Shown piece after piece: positions 12,426-23,762 of a stretch of DNA of 64,000 nucleotides. The position numbers and the translations under genes are program-made. Source of the stretch: Chinchilla lanigera (lineage: Eukaryota > Chordata > Mammalia > Rodentia > Chinchillidae); NCBI RefSeq assembly GCF_000276665.1, contig NW_004955436.1, positions 21,001,371-21,065,370 of the forward strand. Direction: 5' to 3'. Numbering within the stretch: position 1 is the first letter of the stretch; each line of letters begins with the position of its first letter. A model generated the notes under the pieces. The model saw only the letters and a program-made list of their open reading frames with translations, made no database searches and was not told where the DNA came from.

Positions 12426-12455
12426 TGACTCACTTTCATCTGCTAATGAAAGTGA
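12426..12455. promoter_or_regulatory. AP-1 consensus next to a perfect 10-bp hairpin
   Basis: TGACTCA at 12426-12432 matches the AP-1 consensus. It overlaps the left arm of an inverted repeat, TCACTTTCAT (12430-12439) and ATGAAAGTGA (12446-12455), with a 6-nt loop. Function is not shown; short motifs occur by chance. Confidence 0.3.
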
Positions 12456-13082
12456 GGTGTTTGTTTTACAGTCGACTGAAAGGAAGTACTTTAAGAGCCA
12501 AGGGTTACATTTCTGGTTATTTTTAGATGCAGTTAGCCGTTGGCTTCACCCATTGGAGGGTTACAAGGTAAATCGTAATTCCTGAGTGCTCAAGTACCCT
12601 GTACTGAATGAGCTAGTGCTATTGTGAATGACTCGGGAATGAATGAACCCTGCTACTGAAGGCTCCTTGGACCGGCCAGAGGAAACGGAAACGTGACTCA
12701 CTGATGTACTTGAAGAGCATCAAGGGGAAATCGCTAACTTCAGAGCCAGACCCGGAGCCTGGTAGGGTCAGCAGAGCTCAGAGTGGGGTGAGGAGAGACG
12801 GCTGCAGGTGTCCCTGGTGGTGAAGGTGGTCAACACCACCTGGGTGATGGTGGCTGTGTGAATTAGTTGTCACCGATACCTTCCAGCTTCAGGATCCACG
12901 GAGTCTTTGAATTCTACTGATTTTCTTGTTTGTGTGTAAGTGGGTGTGTGTGTTTTAATGGCTTTCAGATGGGACTCATCAAGTCTCATGAATGGAACTT
13001 TATGTTTAAAGTTGGAACTGTCTGGATAGTTTGGCCAGGAAAGTCTGCTCCAGACAATGGAAAGCACATAAACTTGGATTTA

Positions 13083-13452
13083 CAGCGGGCCCTTGACTGA
13101 CAAACTCAGTGCGTTCCTGAGAGTGGTTGTAACCCACGGTGTCAATGGGAGGCTCGGGCTCCTCCACACAGCCTTGCAAGTCTCTCTGCTGTACACAGGC
13201 AGACCTCAGGGTCCTTCGAGAGACACTGGCCCAGGATTTCTCCATCAACCCCGTACAGGAGAGGGTGTTGCCATGTTGGTTCCTTCCAGAATTCTCTAAG
13301 GGTGAAAGAATCTGTATCTGAGACAATCTGGGCGCACAGGCGGCCAGCACTGGGGTCCTAACTCAAGACGTTGGTTGTAAGTTAAAATGAAAATTCCAGC
13401 CATAACCCGAGTTGTTCCTGTGCCAGGCCGGTCATAACTCGAGGGTCTGCTG
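13083..13452. mobile_element. Non-autonomous Tc1/mariner (Tigger/pogo-like) DNA transposon
   Basis: The 370-bp element begins CAGCGGGCCCTTGA and ends with the inverted relative TCGAGGGTCTGCTG. It is flanked by TA on both sides (13081-13082 and 13453-13454). The CAG terminus, GGGCCCT-type terminal inverted repeats and TA target duplication are the signature of Tigger/pogo-type elements. No transposase frame is present. I cannot assign the exact family. Confidence 0.7.
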
Positions 13453-13724
13453 TATGAGGCTCAGGGCTGCTGACGGTGGCGTGGCATTTGATCTCTGGGA
13501 TGACGCATCCTCCATCCTTTTGGGAAAAGGTTAATTATTGTCTACAGGTGGAAGTTTTGCTCTCTCAGACTCTCTTCTCAAGCACTGAAATAGCTCCTAG
13601 CTACCATGTTTGATATGGCTCTCTATATTTAGAAAATATTTAGACTGGCCTGTTAAAATATATCCATATATCTGCCACCTTCCAATGTTCAGCTCTTACT
13701 ACATAGTGTTTTTTGGTTTTGTTT

Positions 13725-13870
13725 TGTGTTTTTTCAGGGGAGGTCTTGCCATATAGTTCAGGCTAGCTTTGATCTCACTGTGTAGCCCAGGCTGGCTTCC
13801 AACTCACGGTGATCCTTCTGCCTCAGCCTCGTGGAGGCTGGGATTACAGGCATGCACCACCATGCCTGGC
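13725..13870 (-). repeat. B1 SINE with internal duplication
   Basis: Reversed B1 (AGTTCAGGCTAGC, then TAGCCCAGGCTGGCTTCCAA, then GGGATTACAGGCATGCACCA). Confidence 0.88.
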
Positions 13871-14075
13871 CCTTATATGGTTTTTTTTCTTTTTTACATT
13901 GTCGCTATTATATAAGAGTGACCTTTGTGCTACTAATCATTTACTTATTTTATTTTTTCTGGCTAGATTGATAGGACTTTGAAATGTTGATACTGTACCT
14001 AATTAGAAATTAATAGCATATCCTTAAAAAGTAATGGTATTTGCTTAGTTTTATTTATTTATTTATTTATAGGGG

Positions 14076-14219
14076 TTTCTTTTTGAGACAGGGTCTCGCT
14101 ATGAAGTCAGGCTGAACTTGAGCTCACTTTGTAGCCCAGGCTGGTCTCGAACTTGCAACAACCCTCCTGCCTCAGCCTCCCGAGTGCTGGGATTACAGGC
14201 GTGCACCACCATGCCTGGC
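14076..14219 (-). repeat. B1 SINE with internal duplication
   Basis: Reversed B1 (TTTTTGAGACAGGGTCTCGC, then CCAGGCTGGTCTCGAACTTG, then CGAGTGCTGGGATTACAGGC). A TTTA-type run precedes it at 14050-14071. Confidence 0.93.
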
Positions 14220-14314
14220 AAGTTTCATGCTTTCAGGATCAAAGAGTAGTTTGTTTGATCAAAAACCGTTTGTGCAGTTTTCTTAGTTACGATTAAATTC
14301 TCTTTAGTTTTCTT

Positions 14315-14405
14315 TTCTTGCCTTTATTTTTCCTGGTACTGGGGATCAAACCCAGAGCTTTGTGCATGTAGCCAAGCATTCTGCTGCTCTGCTACATCCC
14401 CAGCC
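14315..14405 (-). repeat. ID SINE with perfect target-site duplication
   Basis: Reversed ID unit (CTGGTACTGGGGATCAAACC, then GCTACATCCCCAGCC). It is flanked by identical 15-bp repeats CTCTTTAGTTTTCTT at 14300-14314 and 14406-14420. Confidence 0.92.
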
Positions 14406-14420
14406 CTCTTTAGTTTTCTT

Positions 14421-16279
14421 AATAGCTATGGGAATATATTAATGGTCTTGCAATATTTTTCTTTAAAGAATGGAAAATATTTCTAGATGGTAACTTCCAA
14501 AATTAAACAGTATTTGAACATTGCCACACATGTATTCACTTTCCCCTACCGCTTAGGCCCCAGTATAATGCTACCAGTGTTTTTTGCTCCTTAAATAACT
14601 GGTAGCCATAGCCCCTTACCTAGGCCTGGTGATTACATCCTGCCCTTTCTCTAGTCCAACACGTTGTGCTTGCCACTAGAATAGCTATGTGCTTGACTCC
14701 TAAATCCCACCAGGTGGCGGTATTGCCGCTCTGGTTCTCCTTTGCTGTCCCCGCCCACTTTTCTTCTACTGCCTCTGGTTTTCTGGAGCATGGATTGTTC
14801 TGTTCTGCCACCTGCTGGTCACCCACGGGCAAACCAGATCTTGTTTTGGAATGGGCTCCTTGTGTAAGACAGGATTTCAAACATGGTTTTCCAATGGAGC
14901 CTAGACGAGCCAAAAAAATCTCCTTTCTAATAGAGCCACCTGCTCCAGGTTAAACCTTTCACACCTAAATGCTGGTCTGACAGAGTTAATTTCCTCTTCC
15001 CTGGAGCTTTTTCCAGACCAGGTGTTAAAGTTTAATAACAACACAGTCTAGATCACTTTTCCGTGTTAATCTCAGAAGGAATGTCTCCTATATGCTTCGA
15101 GTCTCTGCTAGGGACAGAGGACCCCGGGGGCTCGCGGCAGGGGTTGGAAAGACTGGGCTCACCCTCCACGCCTGGGAGAGGTGTGATCTTGGGAATTGCT
15201 GTCTTTCTCTTTGGTTTAGTTTGTTTTCAGTGTGGTTGCAGGCAGTTATTATTGTTATTTTTAAGAATATGGCCATGGGGACAAACTGTGCTAGCCCTGA
15301 CAGCTCCTAAAACTCCCATGGCGTGGTGTCCCCACCAGAGGCTGTCCAAACACTGGTGAGCTGCTCAGATGTGACCCCTGGTGCCTGAACTCTGGCATGC
15401 AACTTCACCTGATGCCAGTTTCCTTGTCCTTCCAGCTGAAGTGCATGATGGGAATATCTCTCAGTCTGCTTCAGCCCCAAACATCCATGCCTTAAATAGG
15501 CACTGTGAAGTTGGCAGCCCAGTTCCTCATGACTGTAGGAAGCCACCTCTGTGGTGTTCTTTTGGATGACACAGAACTGCAGCTGCAGGGGCCCTGAGAC
15601 CCCAGGGTGGGTGCAGGGAGCTTCTAGAGAGGCGGACTTCATGCTTTTGCATTTGATCACTTTGGAGCATTTTTGCATAGTGGAGTTAGAAAGTCATGGC
15701 AGGCATCTTCATTTTATCTTTTGCACATTAGCACCGGAAACAGAACCAGTATCTAACTTGGCAGTTGTGTCTGTAAACGAAGTTGCCTTTTTCAAACATT
15801 CATGGTTAAGTGGGGAAGAAGAGTGCACCTTACACAGACGAGGAAGCCTTGGAAAAACACAGCACCCGGCGGAAACCTCCCAAACCAGCCTAGCTGTGAC
15901 CTATTGAATAAGATCATTTTATGAAAGATGATTCTGGTGTTTGGCCCCCGGTGAGAAGCAGGGCGGTAATGCAGTTTCTGCCCGGCCTGGCCCATCCCTT
16001 GTCTCCCATGGTCAGGTGATGCTGGGTCATCAGACAAGGGGCTCGCAGGGCCTCAGACTCCCACAGATAACACACGGATCCTTCCCTGGGGCTCTGCCTC
16101 TTTCCCATCTCTGCTGGGCTGCTGGCAAAACACTGGGTTTAGATTTAATTGTTCTCAAAACAGACTGTGCTGTAGTTAAATAAATCAGATTTTGAGTTTT
16201 CTGCTAACTTCATTGCAATCTTAATTTGCAGAAGATGTCGCCTCTGGAAATGGCCAAGTGCATACTTACATATTCATTC
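14421..16279. other. Unassigned, mostly unique sequence
   Basis: Several short open frames exist, but none shows a protein that I recognise or a convincing exon boundary set. Confidence 0.4.
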
Positions 16280-16407
16280 TTTTTTTTTTTTTTTTTTTTT
16301 GAGATAAGACCTCTGTAAGTTCAGGCTGGCCTTGAACTCTTGGTGAGTCTCTTGCTTCAGCCGCCCACATGCTGGGATTACAGGGAAGTGCCATCGTGAT
16401 CCCCTGG
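16280..16407 (-). repeat. Old B1 SINE without internal duplication
   Basis: A long poly-T run is followed by a reversed B1 core (GAGATAAGACCTCTG, TTCAGGCTGGCCTTGAACTC, ATGCTGGGATTACAGG). Confidence 0.82.
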
Positions 16408-17284
16408 CCTCATCTCTGGTATAGGCCACGTTTGTCAGTATTGCACTTTTATACATTAAAGGTTATTTGACACCATCAACTTTTCCCCTTTATTTTGAAA
16501 TGAAACCGCCTTTTAGCTGAGCATGTTCTTGTTAACGATGACCAATAAGTGATGTATTTTGTAGAGCTATGCAGTGACTGGTACTTCTGTGTTCATTAAA
16601 AAAAACTTGAGCAAATGCCTAGAGCATATTTTGAGTCTGTATCGAGTTTGTGCGACTTTGGAGGTTTTGCATTTCTTTTTCTTTTCTTTGCTGTACAAAT
16701 AGTAAGTTCGTTGGTGATGGAAAATACTGTTGGAAAGTACCCTCCTCCTGGGATTTTCAAAAAGTCTACACACCTCATCTTATTCTTCCATGTGGCAGAG
16801 ACTGTGGAACGGGAAAACAAAGACCGTGTGGCCTTTGGTACTGCCAGCGCAGGACAGGGCCAGCGCAGCCGACCCCTCCTCGCCTAACGTCACCCCAGCT
16901 TCTCAGGAAATTTGGGGTGGGTGCCCAAGTCTTCCTGTCTCAGATACAGGAAGTTACATGTTTCCAATAATGGTCAGCACGCCGCGGTGACCCTTGCAAA
17001 AGGCACGGAGGTGGGCAGGGAATCTGTCCCTCCTCTTTCTACACAGGAGGCCTGCGCTTGATCCGAGCCCCACGGAGGAGGGGTCCCACAGCAGGCTGGA
17101 GACTCCCCACCCGACCTTCGGGGCGACCCGGGATGGGACATCCACGCCCACACCCGACCCACCCGCCAGCCAGTTCCTGCTCTTCTTCGTACACACAGCT
17201 TTGTATTCTTCTCCCTTTTTGCATGGCGTTCTCCGAAGACTTCTGTGCTTGCCAGTGGGCTCTGACTCCAGTTTAGTGCTTGTG
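16408..17284. other. Unassigned sequence
   Basis: Locally G+C-rich from 16980 to 17180, but with no recognised gene or promoter motif set. Confidence 0.4.
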
Positions 17285-17425
17285 CTTTTTTTGTTTGTTC
17301 GCTTTTTGTTTTCTTTTTTGAGACAGGGTTTTGCTCTGTAGTCCAGGCTGGCCTCAAACTCACGCCGATCCTCCTGCCTCAGCCTCTGGAATGCTGGGGT
17401 CACAGGCATGCACTACCAGGTCCGG
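17285..17425 (-). repeat. B1 SINE without internal duplication
   Basis: Reversed B1 (TTTTTTGAGACAGGGTTTTG, then GTCCAGGCTGGCCTCAAACT, then GGTCACAGGCATGCACTACC). Confidence 0.88.
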
Positions 17426-17943
17426 CCTCCGTGCTTGCTCTCGCACAGCCCAGAGCCCCTGCACGCCTTGTCCCTCCCATCCCTAACATCACCCATCGTG
17501 GCCCAGGAAATGCAGAGCCTTGAGACCCAGGCTCAATACCCGCTGAGAAGCCAGGGAAGGGCGTGCCCTGTGGAACGGGTGCGAGGGGTGCCTGGCAGAC
17601 TTTACACAGACGGCCGAGAAGGTGTCTGGTCAGATGAGTGTTGACTGTAAAATAGCCTACGAGGACATTCCTCCATGGCCCGTGCTGCTGCCACAGTAAG
17701 GCCCAGCACAGGGGGTCCCATACGACATGTGAGAAGTGACTGCGACTTCTGGCTGGTGAAGCACTCATCCTTGAAGCAAGCAGAAGTCTGGAGCAGGACC
17801 GCGGCAGATGGCAGGGTTCCATCAGTGATGGGCTGAGGTATTGCCGATGCACCTGGAGAAACAAGTGGGCTCTGCCAGGCCAGCTCTGAGGGCAACCCCT
17901 ATCCTAGCTGCAAGCTTTTTATTATTTACTTTTGAAGTGCTGA
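17426..17943. other. Unassigned sequence
   Basis: No gene or repeat recognised. Confidence 0.4.
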
Positions 17944-18060
17944 GGCCGGGCACGGCGGCGCATGCCTGTAATCCCAGCTCTCCGGAGGCTGAGGCAGGAA
18001 GGTCGCTGTGAGTTTGAGGGCAGCCTGGGCTACCAGCCTGCACTGCATAGTGAGACCCTG
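17944..18060 (+). repeat. B1 SINE
   Basis: Plus-strand B1 (GGCCGGGCACGGCGGCGCAT, then TCCGGAGGCTGAGGCAGG, then AGTGAGACCCTGTCTC). A short partial internal repeat (CAGCCTGGGCTACCAGCCTG) makes it intermediate between the old and young B1 forms. Confidence 0.9.
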
Positions 18061-18063
18061 TCT

Positions 18064-18096
18064 CAGAAAATAAAAATAAAAATAAAAATAAAAATG
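18064..18096 (+). repeat. (AAAAT)n simple repeat
   Basis: Several AAAAT units form the tail of the preceding B1. Confidence 0.85.
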
Positions 18097-18105
18097 AATG
18101 AATGA

Positions 18106-18180
18106 AGTGTTGGGCATTGAACTCAGGACCTTGTGCGCGCTAGGCAAGCGCCATCCCCGTGGAGCTACATTCCTAGCCCC
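18106..18180 (-). repeat. ID SINE, 3' part
   Basis: Reversed ID unit (GGGCATTGAACTCAGGACCT, then GAGCTACATTCCTAGCCCC). Confidence 0.75.
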
Positions 18181-19329
18181 TTAACTATTTTAAATAACTG
18201 ACGTTATGTATTTATGAGGAAAGGTGCACCTGGTGTGTTTCTGTAGGCTTTCTCTTGGCTTGTCAGGGTTTCACACTTTTTTTTAACATTCACTGCCTTG
18301 CATCATTGTAAGAAGAAAAGTGTGTCCGGCCAGGCAGGTGCAGTTGCTTTAGAACTGTGTGTTTGCAGGTGGCGCTGGGGCGCCTGGTGCGTGTGCATAT
18401 TTCCCTGACTGGGATCTCACTGTCCCGCCCAGCCCAGCCCAGCCCAGCCAGGGCTCATTGTCCTTGTCCACTGCTCCTGGCCGTGTCCCGCTGGCCACGC
18501 CCCGCTGGCCACATCTCTTTCAAGGACCATGAGGTCACCTGCTCCCCTGCTCCTGGCGCTGCGGCACGTGAGCTCCCAGCGATGGCATGTCATGATGTCA
18601 GCATTTCCTCACTTAATTTTCCTAATAACCCAGGAAAGGAAAGTCCCCAGGCTGTGGCACACAGGGCCCCTGGCAGGTGCAGCTGGAAGGCTGTCCGCGT
18701 CCTTGCTCTCCTGGGTGCTTTTAGAGATAGTGCTGTCACAGTTCCGTGTTTCCGGGAGGTGACAGGGTAGCTGGGCTGGGGACGGGGGATGAGGAAGGGG
18801 AACTGGGGACCGAGCCCTCCCGCCTGCCCTCGGTGGGAGAGCACCTGGCCTTTACCTCCCTTGAAGTTCTCCGTAGCAGACCCTGGAGTAGTGACCATAG
18901 TAACAGACGTTTCTGTGGATTTAACATCCTGTTCGATCCTCCAGAACAAGTGTTTCAACTCAGAATTTCTGAATGTCTTCATTTCTTTTTAGGCCTTTTG
19001 TTGTCTAAATTTCTTCCTATGAAACGAGTTTATTACTTTAAGCCTCTGACTTCCGTGATTGCCCAGGGACCACCGAGAGGTAGTCATTATCGAATTGGAT
19101 TCCCCTTCCGTTAAATAGCCTCTTTACTTGGAGGTTTTGAAAATCGTCATGGGAGTTGGCAGTGCGCACGGCTGCAAAGCTCGTTGAGGCGAAGAGGAAA
19201 ACATACAAAGACAAGGCTGTCTTCCTGCGCGGCACGTTACGTTTTTGGTAGGGGAGGGGCAGACAGCGTCCCCGCCTCCCCGGCTCTTTGCTGAGCTATA
19301 AGTTAAACTGGCATAAGGCAGATCAGCAG
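18181..19329. other. Unassigned, G+C-rich in its first half
   Basis: Apart from the CCCAG run, no gene or repeat is recognised. The frames here carry no known domain. Confidence 0.35.
18423..18448 (+). repeat. (CCCAG)n short tandem repeat
   Basis: Four to five CCCAG units in a row. The motif GCTGGCCAC is also repeated just downstream at about 18489-18511. Confidence 0.7.
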
Positions 19330-19344
19330 CAGAAAGCCGTATTT

Positions 19345-19452
19345 ATTTATTTTTTTGTTTTTTGTTTTTTGTTTTCTCCGATACCGGGAACCGAACTCAC
19401 GACCTTGCGCTTGCCAGGCAGGCGATTTGCCGCTGAGCTAAAACCCCAGCCA
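19345..19452 (-). repeat. ID SINE with perfect target-site duplication
   Basis: Reversed ID unit (GATACCGGGAACCGAACTCA, then CTTGCCAGGCAGGCGATTTG, then GAGCTAAAACCCCAGCC). Identical 15-bp repeats CAGAAAGCCGTATTT flank it at 19330-19344 and 19453-19467. Confidence 0.93.
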
Positions 19453-19722
19453 CAGAAAGCCGTATTTCATTACGCACACTCGAGATTCCACCGAACATGA
19501 GGCTGGCAGAAGGCTCAGGTGGTTGAAGTTTACTTAGGTAGCATCTGAGCTACAGGAAGGAAAGGGGCTTCTGGCTCTTGGAGCAGAGGGAGACCCAGGT
19601 AGAGAGAGGGCTGGTGTCAGGGAAGCTTACTCTGCAGAGAGGTTGTCCTGGGGTGAACCCCTCTTGGGTGCCCTCAGCCTGGTCCACTTACTAATGATGC
19701 AAATTTCCGATACAGACGCAAT

Positions 19723-19858
19723 TCTTTTTTTGTTTGAAATTGAGACAAGGTCTTGCTGTGTGGTTCAGGCTAGCCCAGCCTGGCCCTACACCTGCTGTGC
19801 TCCTCCTGCCTCAGCCTCCCAAGTGCTGGGATGACAGGAGTGTGCCACTATGTCTGGC
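19723..19858 (-). repeat. B1 SINE without clear internal duplication
   Basis: Reversed B1 (AATTGAGACAAGGTCTTGCT, then GCCTCCCAAGTGCTGGGATG, then GTGCCACTATGTCTGGC). Confidence 0.85.
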
Positions 19859-20057
19859 TCTTCCTGAATTTGTTATATTTTTTAAAGAAAACACTTTTAC
19901 GGAGCCAATGCAATTTGATATGTGGAAAAACCCCACAGAATAGTTGTTGTTAGGCAAAAGTTTTAGATTTGTCCAGCTGTGAAGTGTCCTTTTAAGTTAC
20001 CCAAACAAGCTCATAGGAGGAGGGTCAGGGAATTTGTTTAGGAAAGGTACCGAGTTT

Positions 20058-20315
20058 TCTTTTTTTTTTTTGGTTTTTGGTTTTTTTTCCCATGTTGGGA
20101 ATTGAACTCACAACCCTGTGCTTGCCAGGCAGGCACTGTGCCGCTGAGCTAAATCCCCAGCCCCCTCTTTTTTTTTTGAGACAGGGTCTCACTATGTAGT
20201 GTAGGCTGGCCTTGAACTCACTTATGTTGCCCAGGCTGGTCTCAAACTCATAGCAGTCCTCCTGCCTCAGCCTCCCAAGTGCTAAAATTATAGGCGTGTG
20301 CCACCCCACCCAGCA
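20058..20315 (-). repeat. B1 + ID composite SINE
   Basis: On the minus strand this reads B1 with internal duplication (20165-20315), a short A-rich link, then a full ID unit (20058-20163). Similar flanks (TACCGAGTTT and TACAGAGTTT) enclose the pair and suggest that it inserted as one composite unit. Confidence 0.8.
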
Positions 20316-21543
20316 GTACAGAGTTTACTATGGTTCCTTTAGTTGCAGAGTGAGTGGAAAGTTTTAAATATTTAATAAAAGTAACCTTTAACGTGTCTTG
20401 GATGGTATAATTCCATTTATGAAATGTAATCACACAAAATAGTACTATGTCTTATTGATGAACACACAAATATGTAAAAAAGTGTGGCAAAAATGTTGGG
20501 GAATGCTAGATACCAAATTTAGAAAAGTGGTTTCCATGGAGAGATGGGAGAAAGGAGGACCATTAATCTGTAACATTTTATTTTTTAAGAATTGGAACCA
20601 AAAAAGAGGGAAAAAAAAAGCCCGTTTGGAGGTGCTGCTGGGGGAGCACAGTTACTCGTATACCCTTGACCGAAGAAACCATGCTCCTATCTTGGGGTGG
20701 TTGTCCTCTTCCACTGACAGACGTGGGGGGTCCCTGCCCAGCCAGCCAGCTCAGCTGGCAATCAATGGGGTGACAGATGTCACAGCAAGCAAACCCACAC
20801 ATCCAAAAAGCAAAAAAAAAAAAAAAAAAGAAAAGAAAAAACTGGAACAAATATGGCAAACTGTTAAGTGTTAAATCTGTGCTGATTTCTCTTTTGTGTT
20901 TTATTCTGAATGAAAATTAAAAACTAGATGAGCAGGAAAGTTATAGTGTATGTTTCGTGTAGAATTATAGAAAAATATAAAAGTGAAAAAGAAAAATTAA
21001 AATGACCTCTTAGTAGATCCTGCTTGTAAGATCTACTAATGATGTCTTTCTATTTCTGAGGCTCTTCTTATTTATTTATATACTACTACACCTAGACCTG
21101 TGATGTAATGTCTGCGCATTTTTAGTGAAATTATAAGTAGAGACTTGAGCTCTGCGTGCTTAGTGATTTTCAAGCTTTAACATGCTTGAGTCTTGCTGCG
21201 GAAACTTGTTTAAATGTGGGGTCCCGGGTTCCTCCTATGTGGGATCTGGCAACGTGGAGTTTTAAAAAGCTCTTTGTGTTTTCCTTGCACAAGCCCGGAT
21301 GATCTGATACAGGTACCTCGGTCCTGAATAAGACATGAACTTACCTGGCCACATATGCATTTCGGGACAAGCCTAGAGGGGTGTGTGTTGTGATGGAGGA
21401 ATTTTTGTCGTCGTTACAAGTGTTTCAGATAAGCTGTATTCATACAGAGACGGAGCAGGATGGGTCCTTTAAAATGGTGTGAGGCCTATGTCTATTTGAT
21501 CACTGTTGGGTTCTATTTGAAGAAGGTTCTATTTGATATTTTT
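20316..21543. other. Unassigned AT-rich sequence
   Basis: It contains an A-rich tract (about 20807-20840) that may be the tail of an old insertion. No gene supported. Confidence 0.4.
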
Positions 21544-21558
21544 AGAACATAATTTCCG

Positions 21559-21667
21559 GGGGCTGGGGATTTAGCGCAGCGGCAGAGCGCCTGCCTGGCA
21601 AGCGCAAGGTCATGAGTTCGATTCCCGGTACCGGGAAAAAAAACTACAAAAACAAAACAAAACAAAA
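21559..21667 (+). repeat. ID SINE with perfect target-site duplication
   Basis: Full ID unit (GGGGCTGGGGATTTAGCGCA, then GAGCGCCTGCCTGGCAAGCG, then TTCGATTCCCGGTACCGGG) and an ACAAAA-rich tail. Identical 15-bp repeats AGAACATAATTTCCG flank it at 21544-21558 and 21668-21682. A and B boxes for RNA polymerase III look intact. Confidence 0.95.
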
Positions 21668-21682
21668 AGAACATAATTTCCG

Positions 21683-22403
21683 TAGGATGCTTGAATCTAC
21701 TATGGAAGAACAGGAGAGTTTGTGGTTTCTCCCATTCTGCTTTGATGGGACACGTAGCAAGATCACAGCAAGCTTCTGCCTAGAAGACTGTGACCGTGAT
21801 TGGGTGCCGTGACTGCTCACTCATGTTGGACTTTTCTAAGTTTTTGTTGCCTCGTCTTTAAAAAAATACCTAGTTAGTCCCACTCAGTTATTCTCCAGGG
21901 AGAAAGGAATTTGGGAGCTTATAACCATCTAAATGTAATCATCTAAAGTAATTAAAGTTCACTTAGTGTATTCCATCTATATATGCTCAGTTTTAAAACT
22001 CCAAATTAGGGCCGCTTGGGCTAAAAAAGTAGCAGTTTCTGTCATGTCGTGCCTGGCCTCACATAAAATCCAAAATATTTTCTAACAGCAAAAGCAGGCA
22101 TTATTGGCTTATAATTGAATTTTTAGTGGGGCCTCAAAATAGAAACCTCAAAACTTCTTACCTTTTAAGGTTACCCATTTTCTGAGGCAAGGCTGCTGTA
22201 TAACAGAATTCAGAGTACTCAGAGAGAGGCTTGGGTCACACTGTAAATCACCAACTCAGTGTTGGCTGCTGTAATTATGTGGTGTGTACACTTCTAGATC
22301 CACGTTTTCTTTTCTGTCAAGAACACCTATACGTTGCCATTGTTGACAGTTTTGGCTGCTTCAACTCACCTCCTGTTAGGCCAGGGTTTGCTTTTTATAA
22401 ACA
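21683..22403. other. Unassigned sequence
   Basis: No gene or repeat recognised. Confidence 0.4.
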
Positions 22404-22422
22404 GCACAAAATGGGAATTTTG

Positions 22423-22585
22423 TTTTGTTTTGTTTTGTTTTTTGTCTCTTTGAGACAGGGTCTCACTATGCAGTTCAGGCTGGCCTTGAGCTCACTTTGT
22501 AGCCCAGGCTGGTCTCGAACTCGCAATGATCCTCCTGCCTCAGCCTCACGAGTGCTGGGATTACAGGTGTGCACCACCATGCCCG
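22423..22585 (-). repeat. B1 SINE with internal duplication and perfect TSD
   Basis: Reversed B1 with a TTTTG-rich tail, a duplicated GGCTGG core and the TGGGATTACAGGTGTGCACC end. The 19-bp repeats GCACAAAATGGGAATTTTG at 22404-22422 and 22586-22604 are identical, marking a recent insertion. Confidence 0.95.
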
Positions 22586-22689
22586 GCACAAAATGGGAAT
22601 TTTGAAGAGAAAAACTGAAGAGAAAATCTCAAGATTCTTACAAAATGCACAGAGGTGTTTAAAGACAGCAGGCTGCATGAGTTTCCTTT

Positions 22690-23113
22690 GTAGGTCTTCG
22701 CATTCATTTCCTGTGGCTGCTGTAAAAACTCCCTCAAACTCTGTGACTTAAAACAATGACAATGCACTTTCCCAGCTCTGGACCCTGGCTCATGGCTCTA
22801 GGGAGTGCCTCTTCCCTGGGTCCTCCAGCACAGGGTGGAGGAATCATTTCTCTGCCTGTCACTTAGGAAGGACCCTTGTGGTTGCGTTTAGGGCTTACCT
22901 GGAGGACCCAGGATATTTGCCTGCTAGGAAGCAGGGAAGGGAGATGCTGGGGAGAGAGATGCACCCTTCCAGCTCAGGCCCCAGTGAACTGCCTCTTCTG
23001 CCTTGGCCCTACCTCCTAACGGCTGGTTCAGCTATGGCTTCATCAGCGATAAGGACAGCACCCCGTGGTCACACGAGGCTTTGGGGGACATTCCAGATCT
23101 AAACCAAAGCATT
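22690..23113 (+). mobile_element. MLT1-type LTR (ERVL-MaLR), solitary
   Basis: The order of landmarks follows MLT1: TTTCCTGTGGCTGCTGTAAA, GTGACTTAAAACAATGAC, CCCAGCTCTGG, TTTAGGGCTTACCTGGAGGA, and the terminal GGGGGACATTCCAGATCTAA. No internal retroviral coding sequence adjoins it. Limits are approximate. Confidence 0.7.
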
Positions 23114-23674
23114 GCCCAACCTCAAGCTTTTTAAGCTAAGGACAGTTCTGCACCTTTCCCCCATGTAAAGTAGTATTTATAGGTAACTTTCCTCCCACCT
23201 ATACTGTAACAATTAGTGATTGTGAGGCTATTACTAAACAAATCATTGGTTTTTACCAAACTAGCTTACTGACCACTTTTTGTGGTCTACCAGAGCCTAA
23301 GTACACTGGCCACGAAGCTGTTCTCTTACATTTTCAGGATTTTAGCAGGTTGGTTGTAAATTGGAACTAGCTTGATATTGTTGGTTGGATTCTTTACACC
23401 ACGGAAACTGTCCAGGTTTACAAATCAGGGCTTCCTACACTCCCCACGCCCTCCTCACAGAGCTGGTCTACCCAGAAAACCCTGGGGTGCTGAATCCCCC
23501 GGCCCCCAGGACCATTGGGAACTCAGCTCAGAGATGTTTCTCGTCTCGAGAACTAGTGATCCCCCAGAGACTTGACTAAAGGCCTTGCTTATTCTGTATT
23601 TCTTTTTTTTTTTTTTGGTATTATTTTAAAAGTAGCTGTGCATATCTGTCTCCTATGGTAAATGCTGAATTGCT
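23114..23674. other. Unassigned sequence
   Basis: It contains a poly-T run at about 23606-23618. No gene recognised. Confidence 0.4.
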
Positions 23675-23762
23675 ATAGGGGCAGGACTCTGTCTCTTGTG
23701 CTTTCCATTCTGCCTGCCTGGCTGATTTCCTAGTGGGGGATCAATACATATTTGAACAGAAC
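23675..23762 (+). repeat. L2-like 3' end fragment
   Basis: GGGGCAGGACTCTGTCTCTT followed by TCAATACATATTTGAAC resembles the terminal part of L2. Short and diverged. Confidence 0.35.

Noticed and set aside
17400..17864. Open frame of 154 codons, minus strand
   Set aside because: No domain, no splice or promoter context, partly next to a B1; likely chance in G+C-rich DNA.
20455..20874. Open frame of 139 codons ending in lysine-rich residues
   Set aside because: The lysine run is a poly-A tract and no protein family is recognisable.
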